Shown here one piece after another: positions 1 through 6,863 of a stretch of 8,923 bases of DNA. The position numbers and the translations under genes are program-made. How positions within the stretch are numbered: position 1 is the stretch's first letter; each line of letters starts with the position of its first letter. The stretch is from Sulfuricella sp. (GTDB lineage Bacteria; Pseudomonadota; Gammaproteobacteria; Burkholderiales; Sulfuricellaceae), in contig JAIOJM010000060.1 in assembly GCA_019911785.1 (NCBI GenBank), forward strand, positions 1 through 8,923, read 5' to 3'. The notes beneath the pieces are model-generated. The model ran no database searches. It was not told where the DNA came from and saw only the letters and a list, made by a program, of their open reading frames with translations.

Positions 1-185
1 GAACCGGCTTCCTGCACCAGACGGTAATGGAAGATGTCGCCGACCTGCGCGATTACCAGGTCTACGCCTGCGGCTCGCCGGTGATGGTGGAAGCGGCGCA
101 CCAGGCCTTTACCACGGAATGCAGCCTGCCGAACGAAGAGTATTATTCCGACGCCTTTACCTTCAGCAGCAAGCCCAAGGTCTAG
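1..185 (+). CDS. C-terminal end of an NAD(P)H-dependent ferredoxin/flavin reductase-like protein (partial)
   Basis: Only the 3' end is inside the window. The open frame begins at base 3 (codons ACC GGC TTC) and runs 60 residues to TAG at 183-185. The visible motif is YACGSPVMVEAA followed by an acidic tail with EEYYSDAF. This is the C-terminal part of the NAD(P)-binding domain of ferredoxin-NADP+ reductase-like proteins, where the CGxP segment contacts the nicotinamide side. The ending closely resembles betaproteobacterial proteins annotated as CDP-6-deoxy-delta-3,4-glucoseen reductase, which usually have an N-terminal 2Fe-2S domain, an FAD domain and this NAD domain. The first two cannot be seen here, so the substrate is not assignable. 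The gene converges on the signalling genes and its stop lies 14 bases from the nearest minus-strand stop, so it is unlikely to share their function. Family call fairly sure; precise annotation uncertain. Confidence 0.75.
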   Translation, partial: TGFLHQTVMEDVADLRDYQVYACGSPVMVEAAHQAFTTECSLPNEEYYSDAFTFSSKPKV

Positions 186-199
186 GCGCGCATTCCACT

Positions 200-520
200 T
201 CACTCGGTATCTTTATCCGATGCACCGGCTTTCAGGCTTTCCACAACCACGGCCTTTTCGCTGTGGCCGGTGATCACGACGACAGGGATCTTCGCAAACT
301 GTTCGACGGACTTAAGGCGACGTGTGGTTTCGACGCCATCGATGTCTGGCAGCCCCACGTCCATGAGGACAAGGTCTGGTCGATGCTTGCGCAGGGTGGC
401 GAGAGCTTCCATGCCCGAAGTGGCAAAAAACCAAGCTTGTTTAATCCTTGGTGAGATACGCACAACAATCTCCCCAGATATTCCACGAACGCGAATGGTC
501 AGCAACATGCCGGGTATCAC
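200..520 (-). pseudogene. Receiver-domain remnant lacking both ends
   Basis: This 106-codon frame opens with a GTG that overlaps the TGA of the preceding EAL gene (GTGA). From about residue 34 to 102 it is clear response-regulator receiver sequence: SGMEALATLRKHRPDLVLMD with the phospho-accepting Asp at residue 54, then LPDIDG, and IPVVVITGHSEK with the switch Thr at 84. The first 33 residues do not resemble a receiver and hold no acidic DD/ED pair for Mg2+. The frame stops right after KAGASD, where the strand carrying the invariant Lys-Pro should begin. Both metal-binding acids and the catalytic Lys are therefore missing, and normal phosphorylation is not expected. The likeliest reading is the internal piece of a decayed receiver gene. 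A short expressed protein coupled to the EAL gene is possible but less likely. No terminator is visible before the convergent reductase gene. Confidence 0.6.
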
Positions 521-3500
521 TCCAGTGTCTTATTGTTGCGCAAAAATTCCTCGATCTGCGCAGCAGGAACCCCCGGACTGAACAGGAAGCCCTGAATCTC
601 ATCGCATTTAAGCAGCCGCAGCAGTTTCGCCTGATCATTGGTCTCCACGCCTTCCGCGACAACCCGCAAATTCAGGGAATGCGCCAGGGAGATGATGGCA
701 GAGACGATGCTCAGATCGTCCGGGCTGTTCGTCATGTTGATAATGAATGCCCGGTCAATTTTTAATGCATTGATCGGCAGCTTGGCGATATAGCTGAGCG
801 AGGAGTAGCCCGTGCCGAAGTCGTCAATCGCCACCTCCACGCCCATCTCCCGGATAGCATGAAGCTTCTGGATGTTGGCCTCGATGTCCTGCATGATCAG
901 GCTCTCGGTAATCTCAATCTCCAACCCGCCGGGTACCCCTCCTAAACCGCTCACCACGCGCTCTATCGTACTGACGAAATCATTTCTTTGTAGCTGAACC
1001 TGCGAGACATTGACGGCAACGCGAGGGGAGGCCAAGCCTTTCGCCTGCCATGCACGGCAATCCATCATCGCCTGCGCCAAAGCCCAAGCGCCCGCCTCAA
1101 TGATCATCCCAGTTTCTTCGAGCAGTGGAATGAATTTCCATGGCGGCACCAAGCCGGTTTCCGGATCGTTCCAGCGCATCAGTGCCTCCAACCCGCCGAT
1201 CTGGTTGCTCTTGAGATCGACTTTAGGCTGGTAATGCAGCACCAACTGCTCCTGCTCCAGTGCCCGACGCAGCTTGTTCTCCAGAGTCAGCCTCTCGGCG
1301 ACCCGGGCATTGAACTCGGGGGTATAGAACAAATACTTACCGCCGGAGAGCTTGGTCTTTTTCAAAGCCGCTTCGGCGTTGCGGAACAAGGTATCGACAT
1401 CTTTCCCGTCGTCAGGAAAAATAGCGATACCCGCTCTGACCGAGATGCGCAGTTCCTGACCTTCCAGCTTGAATGGCTTGCTCAGGGCTGCCGTGACCTG
1501 ATTCTCAAAGAAGTGCACCACGTCTGCCTCCTCCCTGATATTGGACAAGAACATGGCAAAGCAGTCAGCGCTGATACGCGCCAGATGATCCACCCCTACC
1601 CCCGTGTCTATCAGGCGTTCAGCTACCTGTTTCAGCAGTCCATCGCCAGAGTGCCGCCCAAACGTCTCATTGATATCTCTAAAACGTTCCAGATCGATTG
1701 CCAGCACTGCCACCGTTTCACCGCTTCGTACTTCATGCAGGTGCTGACCCAGACGATCGTAAAACAGCGTGCGATTCGGCAGGCCGGTAATCGCATCGAA
1801 ATAGGCGAGATAATTAAGCTTCTCCTCTTTTTTGAGATGATCCAGAGCAAATGAAATATCGCCGGCCATTTCAATCAGCAGCCTCATCTCCTCATCATCG
1901 AACGCATCCAGTTCTGAGGCGTAGAGCGCGAACACGCCGACCGGTCGCCCCTCTACCACCAGCGGAAACACTGTCGCGGAACGATAGCCACGGCTCAATG
2001 CCTCGCTGCGCCAGGCTGCCATGCGTTCGTCGCTGGCGATGTCGTTGCAGATCATCGGCTTCGCCTCGGTCAGTGCCTGTGCAATTAACCCACAACTTCC
2101 CGGGGCATCATCACGCGCGGTCAAATTGATCTGCGCCAGATAACCGTCGTCGCGGCCTGCCCGGGCGACCGGCGTCACCTGCTGGCTGTCCGCATCCAAC
2201 TTGCCGATCCACGCGAAGATGAACTTGCCATGCTCCACCGCGATACGACATGCTTCCCCGAACAGTTCATCCTCCTCGCGGACACGTACAATCGTCGTGT
2301 TGATGCCGCTGAGCACACTGTAAATCCGGTTGAGGCGCGCGATCCTGGCTTCGTTTGCCTTGCGCCGGGTAATGTCGATAAAGGTGGCTATTGCACCTAT
2401 CACCTCACCGTCAGTGACGATGGGGTGTGCCCGGTATTCAACCGGAATCGCAACACCGTCCTTACGCCAAAACACCTCATCAGAAACATTGATTGGTTGG
2501 TGGGACTGAAAAGCGCGATACATTCTGCATTCGCTTGCCGGATAGGGGCTGCCATCGGCATGAGAATGATGAATGAGTTCGTGTGTGGGTTTGCCAAGCA
2601 CTTCATTGACGTCCTGGTAACCCAGTATTTGCAGGAAGGCCCGGTTAACGAAGGTGCAGTTGCCGCTGGTGTCCACCCCATATACCCCTTCAAACATCGA
2701 ATTGAGCAGGCGATGCAAGCTCTCGCGAGAATCACGCAATGCCTCCTCTGCACGCTTGCGCTCTGCTACTTCCGCGACAAGTTTGGCGGTACGCTCCTCG
2801 ACCAACTGCTCGAGATGTTCGTGCAGCCGGGCCTGCTCCAGCGCCACGGCGACCTGGTTGCCGACGTTGTGCAGCACCTTCAGTTCGGCTTCATCGAACA
2901 GCCCTTCATCCGGCCCGACCAGGTTCATCACGCCCAGCGTCCGGTCGCCAAGCCACAGCGGTATGCTGGCGTGACAACGCAGACCGCGCGTATCCCCCTT
3001 CGCCCTGCCCAGCCGTTCGCACTCGACAATATTCGCCGTCGCATCGAACTCACCGGCAATGAGCCGGCGGCGGCACAAGCAATCACCGTCCATGGCGCCG
3101 GGCGCCTCAAGCGCCGGCGGCAGGTTCAGCGCAGCAGCAAGCCTGAAGCCCGATTCGCCTTCGCGCAGGACCATCCAGCCGGCCTGGACACCAGGCAGTT
3201 CCAGCGCCTGTTGCAGCGCCGATTCCGCCACCGCCTGTTCTCCGACAGCCAGATTCAGGCCCTCCGCCACGCGATACAACCCGTTCAGCATCTGATTCGA
3301 ATGCGCCAGCTCTTTTTCCCGCGCCTTGAGATCTTCGTTGATATGGATCGCCTGCTCGTAAGTCGAGATCAGCAGGTCCAGGATCTGCTGCCGCTCCGAG
3401 GTAATAAAATATTTTTGGCCGCCGAGCTTGATTTCCACCCCCATCTGCATCTTCTGGTTCTTGCGCAGTTCCAGGTTCATCAGCAGGTAGTCGATGCGCG

Positions 3501-3861
3501 ACAGCAGATAGCGCTCGTCATACGGTTTACGGATGAAATTGTCCGCGCCGCACTCCAGCCCACGGATCACGTCCTGCGCATCCGAGAGCGCGGTCACCAG
3601 GATGACCGGAATATCCTTCAGCTTTTCGTCGGATTTGATCGCCTTGCACAGTTCATAACCATCCATCTCGGGCATCACGATGTCGCTGATGACCAGGGTG
3701 GGCTTTTGCGCCTGTGCGGCCTGCAGTGCCAGCTTGCCGTCAGCGGCGATGGTCACCTGGTAACCGTGCTGCTCGAGCAGGAAACCGAGCTGTTCGGCCT
3801 GGGTGCGGCTGTCCTCGGCGATGAGAATGCCGGGGCCGTTGTTGTTCTTTTTGGATTTCAT
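517..3861 (-). CDS. REC-GAF-PAS-GAF-GGDEF(degenerate)-EAL protein, probable cyclic-di-GMP phosphodiesterase response regulator
   Basis: A 1114-residue cytoplasmic protein with no membrane segment seen. Order: receiver ~10-125 (acidic pair E16/D17, phospho-acceptor D60, T90, K112); helical linker ~155-192; GAF ~195-345; coiled coil ~345-380; PAS ~381-500; second GAF ~515-675; GGDEF-like ~685-848; EAL ~855-1110. The GGDEF signature reads SADCF (764-768), so cyclase activity is not expected. The EAL domain looks complete: EAL motif with E892, N951 in NVS, E983 in EITES, D1013/D1014 in DDFGTGYSS, K1034, E1070 in AEGVET and Q1090. This set marks an active phosphodiesterase hydrolysing c-di-GMP to pGpG. 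The receiver makes it a natural phosphorylation target of the CheA hybrid encoded upstream, so it is probably the output of this pathway. Its ATG shares bases with the cheB stop (ATGA) and follows AAGGAG with 8-base spacing. GAF1 is cysteine-rich (C261, C263, C281, C296). Activity and phosphodonor are inferred. Confidence 0.93.
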   Translation of the reverse strand: MKSKKNNNGPGILIAEDSRTQAEQLGFLLEQHGYQVTIAADGKLALQAAQAQKPTLVISDIVMPEMDGYELCKAIKSDEKLKDIPVILVTALSDAQDVIRGLECGADNFIRKPYDERYLLSRIDYLLMNLELRKNQKMQMGVEIKLGGQKYFITSERQQILDLLISTYEQAIHINEDLKAREKELAHSNQMLNGLYRVAEGLNLAVGEQAVAESALQQALELPGVQAGWMVLREGESGFRLAAALNLPPALEAPGAMDGDCLCRRRLIAGEFDATANIVECERLGRAKGDTRGLRCHASIPLWLGDRTLGVMNLVGPDEGLFDEAELKVLHNVGNQVAVALEQARLHEHLEQLVEERTAKLVAEVAERKRAEEALRDSRESLHRLLNSMFEGVYGVDTSGNCTFVNRAFLQILGYQDVNEVLGKPTHELIHHSHADGSPYPASECRMYRAFQSHQPINVSDEVFWRKDGVAIPVEYRAHPIVTDGEVIGAIATFIDITRRKANEARIARLNRIYSVLSGINTTIVRVREEDELFGEACRIAVEHGKFIFAWIGKLDADSQQVTPVARAGRDDGYLAQINLTARDDAPGSCGLIAQALTEAKPMICNDIASDERMAAWRSEALSRGYRSATVFPLVVEGRPVGVFALYASELDAFDDEEMRLLIEMAGDISFALDHLKKEEKLNYLAYFDAITGLPNRTLFYDRLGQHLHEVRSGETVAVLAIDLERFRDINETFGRHSGDGLLKQVAERLIDTGVGVDHLARISADCFAMFLSNIREEADVVHFFENQVTAALSKPFKLEGQELRISVRAGIAIFPDDGKDVDTLFRNAEAALKKTKLSGGKYLFYTPEFNARVAERLTLENKLRRALEQEQLVLHYQPKVDLKSNQIGGLEALMRWNDPETGLVPPWKFIPLLEETGMIIEAGAWALAQAMMDCRAWQAKGLASPRVAVNVSQVQLQRNDFVSTIERVVSGLGGVPGGLEIEITESLIMQDIEANIQKLHAIREMGVEVAIDDFGTGYSSLSYIAKLPINALKIDRAFIINMTNSPDDLSIVSAIISLAHSLNLRVVAEGVETNDQAKLLRLLKCDEIQGFLFSPGVPAAQIEEFLRNNKTLE

Positions 3862-4916
3862 CGCTGGATCTCCTTCTTGTTGTTAGCCAAATCCGTCAGC
3901 ACTGCGGCAATCTTGTCCGGAGCCAGAATAAACGTCGCCGCATCGAGTTTGATTGCCTCGCCCGGCATACCGTGCACCACGGAACTGTCCTTGTCCTGGG
4001 CAAAAGTGACCGCCCCTTTTTCCTTCAACAGCCGCAGTTCCTCGGCGCCATCGCGTCCCATGCCGGTGAGCAGACCGGCGACAGCGTCACCACCGTACAC
4101 TGCGGCAAGCGAGCGGAACAGATAAGAGACCGAAGGGCGCAAGCCGCTTTCCGGCTCGTCCTTGGCGAGGACGATTTTTCCACCGTGCTCCACCTTCATC
4201 TGAAATTCATCAGGCGCCACATAGACATGGCCGGGGACAAGGTACTCGCCGTGCGTGGCAACATGCACCGGCAGGCTGGACGACTGCGCCAGCCACTCGA
4301 CGAACGCCATGATGAAACCGGTCGCCATGTGCTGGACGATCAGCACCGGCACCGGAAAATCCTTGGGCAGCATCGCCAGGATTGTTTGCAGCACGGGCGG
4401 CCCACCGGTCGAGGCGCCTATGGCGATCACTTTGACCCTTGCCGGTTTACCCAGCAGTGCTTGTGCCGCCGGGGGCAAAACCGGCTCGCGCCGCGTTTGT
4501 GGCCAGCGCCGCACCACCTTCACTTCCGACATCAGTTTCACCGTTTGAACCAGTTCCCTCGCGGTTGTTTCATGATCCTGATGACCGATACCAGCCGGCC
4601 GGCGCAACATGGCCAAAGCCCCCGCTTCCATGGCACGGAATGTCGTTGCAGTTTCGTGCGGATCAGTACTCCCGCTCACGATCACGATGGGGGTCGGGTC
4701 GGTTTCCATGACGCGGCGCGTCGCTTCCAGTCCATCCATTTTCGGCATGTGAATGTCCATCGTGATCACATCGGGGCGATAGCGCTTCACGGCCTCAAGC
4801 GCCTCCTCGCCGTTGTTCGCCGTGCCGACCACCCGAATGTCCGGATCCGAACCGAGTATGTAAGCCAGAAACTCGCGCACCACGGAAGAGTCTTCAACCA
4901 CCAGGACTTTGATCAA
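3858..4916 (-). CDS. cheB: CheB-family chemoreceptor glutamate methylesterase/deamidase (REC-CheB)
   Basis: CheB removes methyl groups from chemoreceptor glutamates (and deamidates glutamines) to reset receptor sensitivity, and phosphorylation of its receiver by CheA switches it on. From the TTG start the protein is 352 residues, usual for CheB: receiver ~1-118, linker ~120-155, methylesterase ~160-345. The receiver has the VVEDS acidic pair and phospho-acceptor D54 (ITMDIHMPKMDG). The catalytic triad is present: S169 in GASTGG, H196 in VQHM and D289 in GMGRDGA. The receiver's conserved Lys is Arg here (LRRPAG, R106). I chose TTG at 4916 because AAGGAGG stands 8 bases upstream and the product then begins directly with the receiver strand LIKVLVVEDSS. 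The frame stays open to a GTG at 4982, which would add 22 residues (374 in total) with no good ribosome site. The stop overlaps the next gene (ATGA). It probably serves the receptor paired with the CheA hybrid, in the place WspF holds in Wsp systems. Confidence 0.93.
   Translation of the reverse strand: MIKVLVVEDSSVVREFLAYILGSDPDIRVVGTANNGEEALEAVKRYRPDVITMDIHMPKMDGLEATRRVMETDPTPIVIVSGSTDPHETATTFRAMEAGALAMLRRPAGIGHQDHETTARELVQTVKLMSEVKVVRRWPQTRREPVLPPAAQALLGKPARVKVIAIGASTGGPPVLQTILAMLPKDFPVPVLIVQHMATGFIMAFVEWLAQSSSLPVHVATHGEYLVPGHVYVAPDEFQMKVEHGGKIVLAKDEPESGLRPSVSYLFRSLAAVYGGDAVAGLLTGMGRDGAEELRLLKEKGAVTFAQDKDSSVVHGMPGEAIKLDAATFILAPDKIAAVLTDLANNKKEIQR
3870..3875 (-). promoter_or_regulatory. Ribosome binding site of the REC-EAL gene
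   Basis: AAGGAG on the minus strand lies 8 bases before the ATG at 3861-3859, inside the last codons of cheB. It supports that ATG as the true start and means that the second gene of the overlap has its own ribosome loading site besides any coupling. Confidence 0.7.
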
Positions 4917-4924
4917 CTTCGTTG

Positions 4925-4931
4925 CCTCCTT
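4925..4931 (-). promoter_or_regulatory. Strong ribosome binding site selecting a TTG start for cheB
   Basis: AAGGAGG on the minus strand is a full match to the anti-Shine-Dalgarno core and sits 8 bases before the TTG at 4916-4914. It is the reason for preferring the shorter cheB reading over the GTG or ATG codons at 4982-4965, which have no comparable site in front of them. Confidence 0.65.
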
Positions 4932-5012
4932 GTGCAATTCCGGAACGGAGATGCCGTGCGATCTCATGTCCATGCCCATCACTGAGCCGCCGGTTGAGCA
5001 TGGCGGTTGCGG

Positions 5013-6656
5013 TCATCGTTTTGTTCTCTTACTCATTATTTGTTTAGCATAACTGAATCGATTTCCGCCGCTGTTCTTTGCCGCATACATGGCCTCATCA
5101 GCCTTTTTGATTAATTCATTGATATCGGATGCATCCACAGGATAGATTGCAATACCTATGCTTCCGGAGATAGATGCCTCGGTTTCATCGAAGTGAAATG
5201 GCTGCGCAAGCACATTAGTAATGTTCTGCGCCACTGTTTCGATTCGTGATGTTTTGGCGAGGTCGGCCAGGATCACGGTAAATTCGTCGCCGCCCAAGCG
5301 AGCTACCGTATCGCTACTACGAATACAACCATTGATTCGACGCGAAACCTCGACGAGCAACTGATCCCCCACGGCATGACCAAAATCGTCGTTCACCCCC
5401 TTGAAGCGATCCAGGTCAATAAAAAACAGCGCCAGGGATTCTTCTTCCCGGCGGCATTTTTTTATCCCGTGCGCCAATCGGTCAAGAAACAATCGGCGAT
5501 TGGGCAGATTGGTGACGCTGTCGTAGTTCGCCTGCCTCCAGATCAGATCGTCTAAACGCTTCTTTTCCGTCACGTCCGAAGATATCTTGACGTAACGATG
5601 CACGCTGCCATCCTTGTTTCGCACTGTATTGATGGTGACTTGCTCAGCGTACAGCTCGCCGTCTTTACGCTTGTTCCACCACTCCCCTTCCCAATGCCCT
5701 GTTTTCTCCAATGTTTGCCACATGTTTTGATAGAACTCCTTGCTTTGCCTTCCGGATCTCAACAGGTTAGGGTTGCGTCCGATGACTTCATGCGGTTCAT
5801 AACCCGTGGTTTGCGTAAATGCCGGGTTTACGCAGACGATCAAACCGTTGGCATCGGTAACAACAATGGACGCGGTGCTTGCATTAAATACCAATGCGGA
5901 CAGCTCCAGTTCCGCTTCATGGTATTTACGTTCGCTAATGTCACGCACGAAAACAAAGATCATCCCGCCGCGGATGTCGGCGTAACTCACGCTCACTTCA
6001 AGTTCAACGAAATGCCCATCTTTATGCCGGTGTCGGGTCTCAAAGAGATCGTGGCCTGTTTCAACCACTTTCCGGATATGGGCGGCGGTTTCTTGCGGTG
6101 ATTCGACTTCCTCCAGATCGGAAACGCGCATGGACAGGAGTTCCTCCCGGGAATATCCGACCATGTTGCAGAAAGTGTCATTGACATCAATGATCCGCGC
6201 GTCCTGCGCGTTGACCATCCAGTAACCGTCGCCCGTTGCCTGGATAATTTTCCGATACTCGATTTCGCTTTGCTTGCGGCTGGCGATATTCCGGCAAATA
6301 TTCAGGATGATCCGCTGCCCGCCATGCTCGGTTAGCCGAACATGCATTTCAACAGGAATTTGTCTTCCGTCGCGATGTACATGAACCGCCTCAAAAGTGC
6401 ATTCCCCCTCCTTTCTTATTCGCGCCAAGCGTTCGGAAACTTTTTCAGATGATTCACGGCTGTTGATCTGTTCCGGGCGCATGCGCAGCAATTCCTCCCT
6501 GCCATACCCCACATGGTCGCAAGCCGCCTGGTTGACCGCAATGAAATTGCCTTCCATGTCCGCCACAAAAATGGCGTCGCAGGCATTTTCGAAAAGCATG
6601 CGGTACATTTCTTCAGGCAATTCCTGATGTACCTTGTCTTGAATATGGGACGTCAT
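5013..6656 (-). CDS. PAS-PAS-PAS-GGDEF diguanylate cyclase
   Basis: A 547-residue soluble protein that should make cyclic-di-GMP from two GTP. Three PAS domains lie at ~13-127, ~130-243 and ~250-365, each closing with the PAC-type ending (NIASRK, DISERK, DVTEKK). The GGDEF domain covers ~375-540 with DSVTNLPNRR at its start, the metal-binding IDLDRFK, and an intact GGDEF at 455-459. RSSD at 446-449, exactly five residues before GGDEF, is the inhibitory I-site that binds product. There is no receiver, membrane segment or EAL, so control is presumably by PAS ligands or partners; no cofactor can be named. The ATG at 6656 follows the upstream remnant by 18 bases with only a weak AGGG site. Hand-counted lines inside the gene are about 47-55% GC against about 57-75% in lines from the neighbouring genes, suggesting separate origin. 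It supplies the synthesis side opposite the EAL protein. Confidence 0.92.
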   Translation of the reverse strand: MTSHIQDKVHQELPEEMYRMLFENACDAIFVADMEGNFIAVNQAACDHVGYGREELLRMRPEQINSRESSEKVSERLARIRKEGECTFEAVHVHRDGRQIPVEMHVRLTEHGGQRIILNICRNIASRKQSEIEYRKIIQATGDGYWMVNAQDARIIDVNDTFCNMVGYSREELLSMRVSDLEEVESPQETAAHIRKVVETGHDLFETRHRHKDGHFVELEVSVSYADIRGGMIFVFVRDISERKYHEAELELSALVFNASTASIVVTDANGLIVCVNPAFTQTTGYEPHEVIGRNPNLLRSGRQSKEFYQNMWQTLEKTGHWEGEWWNKRKDGELYAEQVTINTVRNKDGSVHRYVKISSDVTEKKRLDDLIWRQANYDSVTNLPNRRLFLDRLAHGIKKCRREEESLALFFIDLDRFKGVNDDFGHAVGDQLLVEVSRRINGCIRSSDTVARLGGDEFTVILADLAKTSRIETVAQNITNVLAQPFHFDETEASISGSIGIAIYPVDASDINELIKKADEAMYAAKNSGGNRFSYAKQIMSKRTKR

Positions 6657-6674
6657 TTATTCGCCCTGTTCATT

Positions 6675-6863
6675 TCACGACGGCTGGCCGGGCGCCGGTT
6701 CATAACGAACCACCCGGTTTCTGCCACGCTGTTTGGCCGCGTACAGCGCCGCGTCCGCCGCCGTCACTATAGAACTGGCACGGCCACCAGAAACGGCAAC
6801 AGCTCGGCGCCCATGCCCAAGGCGAAGCGGACATGCAGGGAAACCTGAAACTCGAAACTTCAT
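6675..6863 (-). pseudogene. Remnant of a GGDEF-domain gene (C-terminal tail only)
   Basis: A 62-codon frame whose ATG overlaps the stop of the CheA hybrid gene (ATGA). Residues ~30-52 read SIVTAADAALYAAKQRGRNR, the typical last helix and strand of a GGDEF domain (compare KADEAMYAAKNSGGNRF in the neighbouring cyclase). Everything earlier in the domain is absent: no substrate motif, no GGDEF signature, no I-site. The first ~28 residues are unlike any GGDEF part, and codon third positions there look non-coding in this frame, so a deletion junction near 6770-6780 is likely. A piece this small cannot be a cyclase. In Wsp-type clusters a receiver-GGDEF gene accompanies the CheA hybrid, so this may be what is left of such an output gene. 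That origin is inference; the GGDEF-tail identity is quite secure. Confidence 0.65.

Noticed and set aside
183..202. Possible bidirectional terminator between the convergent stops
   Set aside because: The 14-base gap has no GC hairpin with a T-run on either strand.
119..454. + strand frame starting inside the reductase gene and running over the receiver remnant
   Set aside because: It is out of frame with the reductase and antisense to recognisable receiver sequence; no domain of its own.
1234..1854. 206-codon + strand frame opposite the GGDEF/EAL region
   Set aside because: Antisense shadow; the minus strand carries a continuous, motif-rich protein.
2230..4125. 631-codon open frame on the + strand antisense to the EAL gene and the end of cheB
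   Set aside because: It lies wholly opposite two well-supported genes, and its His/Gln/Arg-rich translation shows no recognisable domain. It is explained by the codon bias of the real strand.
3972..4985. 337-codon + strand frame opposite cheB
   Set aside because: Same pattern of an antisense shadow: a very His/Arg-rich translation over a clear CheB gene.
6653..6673. Six-codon mini-ORF (MNRANK) whose stop overlaps the PAS-GGDEF start
   Set aside because: Too short to tell from chance, with no clear ribosome site of its own.
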